From: Nocardia vermiculata NBRC 100427 | Lineage (GTDB): Bacteria; Actinomycetota; Actinomycetes; Mycobacteriales; Mycobacteriaceae | Direction of reading: 5' to 3' | Assembly: GCF_001613265.1 (NCBI RefSeq) | Contig: NZ_BDCA01000018.1 | Span: 62,001-126,000, forward strand | DNA: 64,000 nt | Shown here: one piece after another, positions 32,742-40,671 of the stretch | Position numbering within the stretch: the first letter of the stretch is position 1 | Layout: each line of letters begins with the position of its first letter | Translations under genes and position numbers: made by a program | The notes under the pieces: generated by a model | What the model was told of the DNA's origin: nothing | Databases searched by the model: none | What the model saw: the letters and a program-made list of their open reading frames with translations, nothing else

Positions 32742-35700
32742 TCAGTACTCCACTTCCTGCGAACGCTTACGAATCGTGGTGACTTCGTCGCGCTGATTTC
32801 CGGTGGGGCCGTGGTAGTTCAGGGCGAACGACTGCTGGGCGTAACCACCGATCAGATGGGTGGGTTTGATCATGATGCGGGTCAGCGCATTGTGGATGCC
32901 GCCGCGTTTGCCCTTGCCGGTGCGCAGTTGCGGGGTGCCCTCGATGCGTGGCACGTTCACCGTCCGGTCCTGCGCGTGGTACATGAAGACCGTGCCCTCG
33001 GGCATCCGGTGGCTGACGATCGCGCGTGCCACCACCACACCGTTGCGGTTCACCGCCTCGATCCAGTCGTTGTCCGCGACACCGATCTTCGCGGCGTCAC
33101 GATCGGACATCCAGATGGCCTGCCCACCCCGGGAGAGGGTGAGCATATGCAGGTTGTCCTGATAAGCGGAGTGGATGGACCACTTGGAATGCGGAGTGAG
33201 ATAACGGACGGTGAGACCGCTGTCGCCGACGGCGCCGATTCCCGGCTCCCGGAACAGTGCGGACATGTCCAGCGGCGGGCGGAAGGTGGGGAGTTGTTCG
33301 CCGAGTTCGATCATCCAATCGTGATCGAGGTAGAAGTGCTGGCGTCCGGTGAGCGTGTGCCAGGGCTTGAGCCGCTCGGTATTGATGGTGAAGGGAGAGT
33401 AACGGCGACCGCCGGTCTCCGAGCCCGACCATTCCGGCGAGGTGATCACCGGAACGGGGCGGGCCTGGGTATCGGCGAAGCTGATCCGCTTGCCCTCGTG
33501 CTCCGCGGCGAGATCGGCGAGCCGGGTGCCGGTCCGCTGTTCGAGGGCGTGGAATCCGGCCACCGCGAGTCGGCCGTTGGTGGTGCCCGACAATGCCAGC
33601 ACCGCCTCGGCCGCATGCACATCCTTGGCCAGCGAGGGACGACCCTGCGCCACACCGGAAACGACGGTGCCGTTGGTGCCGCGCAGGTAGTCGACTTCGG
33701 CGTCCGGGACCGTGGTCACGCCTTTGGTGGTCACTCCGAGCGTTTCCACCAGGGGCCCGAGTGCCGCCATCTTCTCGGCGACAGCCGGATAATCCCGTTC
33801 GACGACAACGAGTTTCGGCATGGTGCGCCCGGGTATCGGTTCACATTCGCCGGCCTTCCAGTCCCGGACGCGGCCGCGCGCCTGCGCCAGGGCGTCGGGG
33901 GTGTCGTGTTGCAGCGGTACCGCGACCAGATCCTTGCGCACGCCGAGATGCTTGTCGGCGAGCCACGAGAAGCCGCGGGCGATGCGGTGGAATGCCTCGA
34001 AATCGGTCTTGGCCTCCCACGGCGGGGAGATCGCAGGAGAGAAGGCATGGACGAACGGATGCATATCCGTCGAGGACAGATCGTGTTTCTCGTACCAGGT
34101 GGCGGCCGGGAAGACGATGTCGGAGAACAACGTGGTCGAGGTCATCCGGAAATCCAGGGTGGTCAGCAGATCGAGTTTGCCGGTGGGCGCCCGATCGGGC
34201 CGGCGCACCTCGCTGGGTGGTATTCCCGCCGAATCATCGGCCTGCAGGTTGGAATCGGCGCCCAGCAGGTGGCGGTGGAAGTACTCGTTGCCCTTACCCG
34301 AGGAGCCGAGCAGATTCGCCCGCCACACCGTGAGCAGGCGGGGGAAGTTCTCCGGCGCATCGGGGTCCTCGCATGCGAACGACAGATCTCCCGATGTCAG
34401 CGCGTCGACCACGTAGTCCTGCGGTGACCGGCCCGCTGCCTCGGCGTCGTCGACCAGATCGAGCGGGTTGCGGTCGAAGGTGGGGTAACTGGGCATCCAG
34501 CCCAGCCGCGAGGCCAGCGCGATGTCGTCGGCGGTGGTGCGTCCCGCGAAGAGGCCGGAGCCGAGGGGGGAGGCGAAGGATTCGGAGGTGAACCGGTCGT
34601 AGCGCCACTGGTCGTTGGTCAGATACCAGAAGATGGTGCCCTGCATCTGCCGTGCCGGACGTTGCCAGTCGGAGGCGAAGGCCAGGGTGTTCCAGCCGGT
34701 GACGGGGCGGCACTTCTCCTGCCCCACATAGTGGGCCCAGCCGCCACCGTTGACGCCCTGACATCCGGTCAGCAGGGTGAGGGTGAAGAAGGCGCGGTAG
34801 ATCTGATCGGAATGGAACCAGTGGTTGGTGCCGGCGCCCATCAGGATCATCGACCGGCCACCGGAACGATCGGCATTGTCGGCGAACTCGCGCGCAATCC
34901 GAATCGCCTGGGCGGCTGGTACTCCGGTGATGGATTCTTGCCAAGCCGGGGTATAGGGCGCGGTGGCATCGTCGTATCCGCCGGCCCATTCGCCCGGTAA
35001 CCCGGGCCGCCCCACGCCGTACTGGGCGAGCAGCAGATCGAACACGGTCGTGACGCGGCGGCCGGCGACGACGGTGCTCGGCACCGAACGAGTGACGATG
35101 CGTGTCTCGTCGTCGAACCGCGGAAACTGCACGGGCGTGCTGTCTCCGGTGTGTCCGTACAGTGTCGTCAAGGGATCGACAGCACCGAGATCCAGATTCC
35201 AGCGGCCGGCGCCCGAGTCGGAGAATCGGTCGCCGAGGGTGCCGCCGGGCACCACGGGGTTCGCGTCGCCGTCGAGCAGCACCGTTTTGTGGTCGGCGTG
35301 TTCGGTGTCGAATTCCGTCGCGCCGGCGGCGACGAGATCCGCCGCGGTGAGGAACTTTCCGGGCAGCCAGGTGGCGCCGCCGTCCGCACCTTCCGGGCTC
35401 GGGTCGCCGACCGCGCGTTCGTCCAGGATGATCAGGAAGGGCAGATCGGTGTAGCGCTTGACGTAATCGTCGAAGCGGGCAGTGGATCGGTCGACGAAGA
35501 ATTCACGCAGCACCACATGCCCCATCGCCATCGCCAGTGCCGCATCGGTGCCGGGACGTGCGGGTACCCATTCGTCGGCGAACTTGGTGTTGTCGGCGTA
35601 GTCGGGGGACACGACCACCACCTTCTGGCCGCGGTAGCGCGCCTCGGTCATGTAGTGCGCATCGGGGGTGCGGGTCACCGGGACGTTGGACCCCCACATG

Positions 35701-36530
35701 ATCAGGTATCCGGCGTCGAACCAGTCCGCGGATTCGGGCACGTCGGTCTGGTCGCCGAAGACCTGTGGTGAGGCCACCGGGAGATCGGCGTACCAGTCGT
35801 AGAACGACAGCATGGAGCCGCCGATCAGGGAGATGAAGCGGGCGCCGACGGCATGCGAGACCATCGACATGGCCGGGATCGGGGAGAAGCCGGCGATGCG
35901 GTCCGGGCCGAATTCCTTGATCGTGTAAACATGGGCGGCGGCGGCGATTTCGGCGGCCTCCCACCATTCCGCGCGGACGAATCCTCCCTTTCCTCGCGCG
36001 GACTTGTAGGTCCGGGCCCGCTCCGGATCGGAGACGATATCTCCCCATGCGAGGACCGGATCCTTCAGTCGTTGCTTGGCCTCGCGGTACATCTCGAGCA
36101 GCACCCCGCGCACGTACGGATAGCGCACTCGCGTAGGCGAATACGTGTACCAGGAGAACGAGGCGCCGCGAGGGCAGCCGCGCGGTTCGTATTCGGGCTT
36201 GTCGGAGCCGACCGAGGGATAGTCGGTCTGCTGCGACTCCCAGGTGATCACGCCCTCGGAGACGTAGATCTTCCACGAACACGAACCGGTGCAGTTCACG
36301 CCGTGGGTGGACCGCACCACCTTGTCGTGTGACCAGCGGTCACGGTAGAACTCGTCGGCCTCGCGGCCGCCGGTCTTGTGGACGGTACGCAGATCCTCGG
36401 AGACCTCGCCGCGTTGGAAATACCTTCCGGCCTTCAACAGCGCCTCGGCGGCGGGATCCGGATTCGGCCGCGCCGGGCCGGGGCGACCATGCGAGGTAGG
36501 GGCCGGACCCTTGTTGTGCGAGATAACCAC
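32742..36530 (-). CDS. narG: Respiratory nitrate reductase alpha subunit
   Basis: The catalytic subunit has about 1262 residues and binds a bis-MGD molybdenum cofactor and an N-terminal [4Fe-4S] cluster with His/Cys ligands (HGVNCTGSC and, further on, RGCPRGAS). The molybdenum-ligating aspartate is expected in the GGSMLSFYDWYADLP segment. It reduces nitrate to nitrite with menaquinol electrons. The frame is open to 36716, but the first 62 codons of that frame do not resemble NarG. GTG 36530 (VVISHNKGPAP) gives the usual family length and has GGGGG upstream. First gene of narGHJI, transcribed leftward. Confidence 0.95.
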   Translation of the reverse strand: MVISHNKGPAPTSHGRPGPARPNPDPAAEALLKAGRYFQRGEVSEDLRTVHKTGGREADEFYRDRWSHDKVVRSTHGVNCTGSCSWKIYVSEGVITWESQQTDYPSVGSDKPEYEPRGCPRGASFSWYTYSPTRVRYPYVRGVLLEMYREAKQRLKDPVLAWGDIVSDPERARTYKSARGKGGFVRAEWWEAAEIAAAAHVYTIKEFGPDRIAGFSPIPAMSMVSHAVGARFISLIGGSMLSFYDWYADLPVASPQVFGDQTDVPESADWFDAGYLIMWGSNVPVTRTPDAHYMTEARYRGQKVVVVSPDYADNTKFADEWVPARPGTDAALAMAMGHVVLREFFVDRSTARFDDYVKRYTDLPFLIILDERAVGDPSPEGADGGATWLPGKFLTAADLVAAGATEFDTEHADHKTVLLDGDANPVVPGGTLGDRFSDSGAGRWNLDLGAVDPLTTLYGHTGDSTPVQFPRFDDETRIVTRSVPSTVVAGRRVTTVFDLLLAQYGVGRPGLPGEWAGGYDDATAPYTPAWQESITGVPAAQAIRIAREFADNADRSGGRSMILMGAGTNHWFHSDQIYRAFFTLTLLTGCQGVNGGGWAHYVGQEKCRPVTGWNTLAFASDWQRPARQMQGTIFWYLTNDQWRYDRFTSESFASPLGSGLFAGRTTADDIALASRLGWMPSYPTFDRNPLDLVDDAEAAGRSPQDYVVDALTSGDLSFACEDPDAPENFPRLLTVWRANLLGSSGKGNEYFHRHLLGADSNLQADDSAGIPPSEVRRPDRAPTGKLDLLTTLDFRMTSTTLFSDIVFPAATWYEKHDLSSTDMHPFVHAFSPAISPPWEAKTDFEAFHRIARGFSWLADKHLGVRKDLVAVPLQHDTPDALAQARGRVRDWKAGECEPIPGRTMPKLVVVERDYPAVAEKMAALGPLVETLGVTTKGVTTVPDAEVDYLRGTNGTVVSGVAQGRPSLAKDVHAAEAVLALSGTTNGRLAVAGFHALEQRTGTRLADLAAEHEGKRISFADTQARPVPVITSPEWSGSETGGRRYSPFTINTERLKPWHTLTGRQHFYLDHDWMIELGEQLPTFRPPLDMSALFREPGIGAVGDSGLTVRYLTPHSKWSIHSAYQDNLHMLTLSRGGQAIWMSDRDAAKIGVADNDWIEAVNRNGVVVARAIVSHRMPEGTVFMYHAQDRTVNVPRIEGTPQLRTGKGKRGGIHNALTRIMIKPTHLIGGYAQQSFALNYHGPTGNQRDEVTTIRKRSQEVEY

Positions 36531-36868
36531 AGCGCCCCCATCGAGACTGTTGAACCGGGCTGACGGATCCGAGAGTAGGGATCGCCGGGCAGGCGGCAAA
36601 ACAGTTCGCGCACATCCTGTCTGCGGTAGCTGTGAGCTGTGAGCCGGGGGAAACGCAGTGGTCACCGGCCGATTCCCGAGTGCCTCGCGGGGGCGGGGGT
36701 CGACCTGCGCGAACACTGGTTCCGCGCGGTGGCGGGCCGCCGCGGGCGCGGGTTCGGCGGCGGTCGGTGAAGCTTTCGAAACTGCACGGTCGCGAGCGTT
36801 TTACATTTGTTAACACCGTGGGACCGGCTTGCGGGCACCGTCCGGCGTCGTGACCGTGCGGCCCCTTT
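36531..36868 (-). promoter_or_regulatory. narGHJI upstream region with an AT-rich island
   Basis: These 338 bases separate narG from the MobA-MoeA gene; both are transcribed leftward. No separate gene is convincing. The stretch 36799-36817 (TTTTACATTTGTTAACACC) stands out as AT-rich in a GC-rich background and contains the palindrome TGTTAACA at 36808-36815. It is a good place for a promoter or for an oxygen- or nitrogen-responsive regulator site. I could not match a known operator consensus. Confidence 0.4.
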
Positions 36869-38620
36869 TCAGCCGGGAAGCGCCAGAAATTCCACCTGGT
36901 CACCGTCGGTCGCACCGGCCGGCACCACGACCAGTCCCTCGCGTCCGAGTAGGCCCGCGAGGTGGGCGGTACGGATATTCGGGTCACCGAACCAGCCGCC
37001 GTCCTCGGCCGCGCGGGCCGGCACGATCCGTGGAACCGGGCCGGCGATGGCGGCGCCGTTGTGCAGCGGTCCGCACAGCGGTCGCGCCGGTCTGCGTCCG
37101 GTGAGACCGGAAACGATCGCCGGAGTGAGGGCCGACAGCGTCGCCACCGCGGCGAACGGGTTGCCGGGCAATCCGAGAACCACCGGCCCGCCGGATAATT
37201 CGGCCACCACGGTCGACCCGCCGGGTCGCATCCACAAGCGGTGCAGCAGAATCCGTGCCTGCGCCCGGTCCAGTGCACCGCGGAGCTGATCGGCCGCCCC
37301 GCCACCGGTGGCGCCGACCACGACGAGGAGGTCGTCGGTGTCGACGGGCCCGGTGCGGGAAGAACCGGACAGGATGTCGTCGAAGCCGTGCGCGGTGTCA
37401 CGCAGATGGATCCGGCCGGTGGTCTCGATGCCGTGCCAGGACAGCAGGTCCGGGAGCACCGGACCGAGGGAATCGCGGGTCTGGCCACTGCGCAGCGGGC
37501 CGTCGGCACGGATCTCGTCACCGGTCATGACGATTCGCGCCCGCACCGGTCCGCGCACCTGGTGTGCGGTGATCTCGGCCGAGGCGGCGACCGAGATCAG
37601 GGCGGACGAGACGGGCGTGCCCGCGGCGGCGACGACGTCGCCCGGTAGCCAGTCCTCGCCCCGGCGGCGCACATCGTCGCGCACCGGAGCGTCGGGCAAT
37701 CGGTGCACGACACCGTTGTCGAGCCGTACGTACTCGTCGCGGACCACGGTGTCGGTGCCGTCGGGAATATGGGCGCCGGTAGCGATCCGGACCGCCTCCC
37801 CGTTCCGCAGGCCGGCCGCGCGCTCGCCGCCGGCGAAGCCGATCTCGTCGCGCAGCCGCCACGGCGCCGATCCGGCCACGGCATAGCCGTCCATGGCCGA
37901 GACATCGAAGCGAGGCAGCGCCTCCCCGGCCCGCAGCGGTGCCGCCAGCGCCGCACCCCGGGCGGCGGCCAGAGTTGCCTCGCGCACGGGTATTCCGGTG
38001 ATTTCCGTGTGCAGCACGACGCGCGCCCGCGCGAGGGGCAGGGGTGGTGCGGCGGCTTGTGCGGCACGAGCCTGTTCGGGGGTGTCGCAATCGGCGACGC
38101 CGGCCGAACGCACCAGCAGGGCGTCGTCGGGAACGAGGGCTTTCATCGGCTGATCGGCCACCGACTCGAGGCGCTGCAAGGCAGCGACCAGAGCGGTCCG
38201 TCGCCATACGCCCACCAGATACTGTGCCCGGCCGGAGTCGTCGGTGGCGAATGCCGCCGCTGCGCCGGAAGAGGTTGTCTGCGCGACCAATTCGTCGATC
38301 ACCCCGGTGGACAGGAACGGCAGGTCGGCGGCGAGGACGACCACCAGATCGGCGGGGTAATCGTGCTCGGCCAGCGCATCCATTCCCGCAGCGACGGCGG
38401 CGACCGGACCCGCGCCCGCCGGAACCTCCTGCACCTGCCCGATTTCGGAGGTCAGCTCGGGTCGCGGTGGGCCCACCACGACGCGGCGCAGACATCCCGC
38501 CGTCGCCTCGAGTGCGGCGGTCAACATGGGTCGGCCACCGACGATGATCGCGGGTTTGTCCACTCCGCCCATCCGGGTGGCGCGCCCACCGGCCAGCACG
38601 ATCGCGTCGACAGTTGTCAC
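36869..38620 (-). CDS. MobA-MoeA fusion: molybdenum cofactor nucleotidyltransferase and insertase
   Basis: The 583-residue protein joins two Moco enzymes. Residues about 1-190 are a MobA-like nucleotidyltransferase with AIVLAGGRATRMGGVDKP and VVVLAADLPFLS. Residues about 200-583 are MoeA-like, with FDVSAMDGYAVAG, IVMTGDEIR and LGLPGNPFAAVATL. MoeA inserts molybdate into adenylated molybdopterin, and MobA adds GMP to give the MGD cofactor NarG needs. Having both in one chain beside narGHJI suggests dedicated supply to nitrate reductase. The start is GTG 38620. Separate mobA and moeA genes are the commoner arrangement, so the fusion is notable. Confidence 0.92.
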   Translation of the reverse strand: MTTVDAIVLAGGRATRMGGVDKPAIIVGGRPMLTAALEATAGCLRRVVVGPPRPELTSEIGQVQEVPAGAGPVAAVAAGMDALAEHDYPADLVVVLAADLPFLSTGVIDELVAQTTSSGAAAAFATDDSGRAQYLVGVWRRTALVAALQRLESVADQPMKALVPDDALLVRSAGVADCDTPEQARAAQAAAPPLPLARARVVLHTEITGIPVREATLAAARGAALAAPLRAGEALPRFDVSAMDGYAVAGSAPWRLRDEIGFAGGERAAGLRNGEAVRIATGAHIPDGTDTVVRDEYVRLDNGVVHRLPDAPVRDDVRRRGEDWLPGDVVAAAGTPVSSALISVAASAEITAHQVRGPVRARIVMTGDEIRADGPLRSGQTRDSLGPVLPDLLSWHGIETTGRIHLRDTAHGFDDILSGSSRTGPVDTDDLLVVVGATGGGAADQLRGALDRAQARILLHRLWMRPGGSTVVAELSGGPVVLGLPGNPFAAVATLSALTPAIVSGLTGRRPARPLCGPLHNGAAIAGPVPRIVPARAAEDGGWFGDPNIRTAHLAGLLGREGLVVVPAGATDGDQVEFLALPG

Positions 38621-38698
38621 AGCGGCTCACTCGGCTGGTAGATCATGCACCGATCGTAATGCGGGTGTTCGGCGGGATTCGCCCGGTCGATCGGGTGG

Positions 38699-39436
38699 TC
38701 AGTCTTCGGGGGCGCGTAGCAGGCGGACGCGATTGGTTTCCGGGTCGGTCAGGACCGCCTGCGCGGTCGGATAGGTGCGCAGGTCGTCGCCGGGCAGGGC
38801 CCCTGCGGCGGTGAGCCGGGCGACCTCGTACGCGGGATCATCGGCCGGGCAGGCCACGATATCCAGGTGCAGCCGGTCGCCTTCCCGGGGTGCGGCGCTG
38901 GTCCGGGGGAATTCCAGCCAAGGGCCCTGGCCGGTGGCGGCGCGGATGCCCGACACCCGGGCGGCATCGTAGGTCAGCGGCCAGCCTGCGGCGGTGGACC
39001 AGAATCGGGCCAGCCGGCTCGGATGCGGGGTGTCGACGACGATCGCGGCGACCGCACCGGTGTCCACATATTCCTCGCGCGGCTCCAGAACACAGAATTC
39101 GTTGCCCTCCGGGTCGGCGAACACCGACCACGGCACCAAGCCCTGGCCGATATCGAGCGGCCGCGCGCCCAAGGTCAGTGCCCGGTCCACCTGGACGCTC
39201 TGGTGATCCAGGGACCGCCCGACCAGATCCAGATGAATGCGGTTCTTCGCGGTCTTCGGCCGGATGGTCGGAACGAACATCAACGACACATCCGCGGCGT
39301 CCGGATCGGGCGCGGCGACCTCGACCGCCTGTGGACGATCCACAGTAATCTGCCAGCCGAGCAGTTCCGCCCAGAACCGCGCCACGTTGTGTGGCCGGAT
39401 CGCATCGAACACCACGCACGCCAGACGGGTGGACAT
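38699..39436 (-). CDS. Two-domain VOC/glyoxalase-like protein
   Basis: The 245-residue protein has two repeats of the glyoxalase-like fold. The first starts LACVVFDAIRPHNVARFWAE and ends WSVFADPEGNEFCVLEP. The second starts IVVDTPHPSRLARFWSTAAG and ends AQAVLTDPETNRVRLLR. Proteins of this type can be dioxygenases, glyoxalases or antibiotic-binding proteins, and many have no known role. Metal ligands are not obvious in both halves. It is separated from the MobA-MoeA gene by 78 bases on the same strand and probably belongs to the following core block. Confidence 0.85.
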   Translation of the reverse strand: MSTRLACVVFDAIRPHNVARFWAELLGWQITVDRPQAVEVAAPDPDAADVSLMFVPTIRPKTAKNRIHLDLVGRSLDHQSVQVDRALTLGARPLDIGQGLVPWSVFADPEGNEFCVLEPREEYVDTGAVAAIVVDTPHPSRLARFWSTAAGWPLTYDAARVSGIRAATGQGPWLEFPRTSAAPREGDRLHLDIVACPADDPAYEVARLTAAGALPGDDLRTYPTAQAVLTDPETNRVRLLRAPED

Positions 39437-39502
39437 AACTCAACGGTAACCTCGCCGGCCGCCGATATGTGCGGATTGCGCGGATCTTCGATGCGCGTCG
39501 TG

Positions 39503-39802
39503 TCAGCTGCCGAAACGGAACCGCGCCACGGCGAGGTCGACCCGGTCGCCGCGCACCGGGGCGCCCTCCTCGGCCAGTCGGTGCAGTTGCCGTTGCCGCA
39601 GGTGAGCAGCCGGAGTGCCGTCGGCACGCAACACCCGGTGCCACGGCAGGTCCGCGGAATCGGTCCGCATGATCCAGCCGACGGTGCGGGGCGTGGACAG
39701 ACCGGCCGCCGCCGCGATATCGCCGTAGGTCGATACCCGCCCGGGTGGAATCGCCGCCACCAGTTCCCGGACCCGTTCGATCTCCGCATCGGAGGTGGGC
39801 AT
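39503..39802 (-). CDS. Alkyltransferase-like (ATL) DNA-repair protein
   Basis: The 99-residue protein corresponds to the DNA-binding domain of O6-alkylguanine alkyltransferase. It has IPPGRVSTYGDIAAAAGLS and then PWHRVLRADG, where Trp replaces the active-site Cys of PCHR. That substitution defines ATL proteins, which flag alkylated guanine for nucleotide excision repair instead of transferring the alkyl group. The ATG at 39802 or the GTG at 39805 overlaps the stop of the upstream hydrolase gene, so the two are coupled. Mycobacteria have a similar pair (Rv3204 with lipV) next to adnAB. Confidence 0.9.
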   Translation of the reverse strand: MPTSDAEIERVRELVAAIPPGRVSTYGDIAAAAGLSTPRTVGWIMRTDSADLPWHRVLRADGTPAAHLRQRQLHRLAEEGAPVRGDRVDLAVARFRFGS

Positions 39803-40554
39803 CACAACACCGCCCGGACGATGTCCGCGGTCTCGGCCGGCCGGGCCTGCGCCACCATGTGATCGCAGTCGAACTCGTACAGCGTGAACCGCGGCAGGGT
39901 GCGGAACGCCGCGATGGTCGCCGGGGTGACGAACGGTGCCTTCTCCGCGCGCACGACCACGGTGCGCACCTCGGGTGGCGGCAGCACCAATTCACGTGCG
40001 AGCTGTCCCCAGTACGAGGTGATCGCCGGCAAGCTCATGCGCCAGCCGACCCGCCCGCCGGTCGTCGGGACCAGATGTTCGGCCAGTTCCTGTTCGAGTA
40101 GCTCCGGGGCGACCTCGGCCCAGGCCGTGCTCAGTTTGTCCTGCCGGGCCGCCGCGATATCGGCGTAGTCGGGCCGGGCCAGCCCGGCCTCGGCGATCTC
40201 GGCCACCAGCGCCGGATCCAGCCCGATGGCGGGATCGAGCAGCACCAGCGCTCGTACCAGGTCCGGGCGGTGCCGGGCCAGATGAACCGCCACCGCGGCG
40301 CCGAACGAGTGCGCCAGCACGACCGCCGGTTCGGTGAGTAGTTCGACCAGATCGTCGACGATCTGCTCGAACGTCCACGGCGGCAACGGGTCGGCCAGAC
40401 CATGTCCGCGCAGGTCCGGGGCGATGAATCGGGCCTGCGGCAGCTGATGCCGAGCCAGGTCCGCCCAGCGCCGGCCGTGTCCGGTCAGACCGTGCAAAGC
40501 CAGGACGAGCGGGCCCTGCTCGGGACCGAAACGGTGGATGTGGGCGTCGTGCAC
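39802..40554 (-). CDS. Alpha/beta hydrolase (LipV-like)
   Basis: The 250-residue hydrolase starts at GTG 40554 (VHDAHIHRFG). It has the oxyanion-region HG in LVLALHGLTGHGRRW, the nucleophile serine in VVLAHSFGAAVAVHLARHRP and the catalytic His in EFDCDHMVAQ near the C-terminus. It has no signal peptide. The layout (hydrolase, ATL gene, divergent adnAB) matches the lipV-Rv3204 region of Mycobacterium tuberculosis, which supports orthology with lipV. A much longer open frame upstream runs antisense through adnA and is not coding. Natural substrate is unknown, probably a short ester. Confidence 0.88.
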   Translation of the reverse strand: MHDAHIHRFGPEQGPLVLALHGLTGHGRRWADLARHQLPQARFIAPDLRGHGLADPLPPWTFEQIVDDLVELLTEPAVVLAHSFGAAVAVHLARHRPDLVRALVLLDPAIGLDPALVAEIAEAGLARPDYADIAAARQDKLSTAWAEVAPELLEQELAEHLVPTTGGRVGWRMSLPAITSYWGQLARELVLPPPEVRTVVVRAEKAPFVTPATIAAFRTLPRFTLYEFDCDHMVAQARPAETADIVRAVL

Positions 40555-40671
40555 CCGCCCATTGTGCCGGTGTGTCCGGCGCCCGAGTAGTGGTGGTCGG
40601 CGGAGGTGATAGCCGGAGGTTGTCGGTCGGATCCGACTCTGTCGGGGGTGTCTGTTGAAATAGCCGCTGTG

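Noticed and set aside
36531..36716. N-terminal extension of narG to 36716
   Set aside because: The extra 62 residues are Pro/Arg/Ser-rich and unlike NarG, whereas GTG 36530 gives the expected length.
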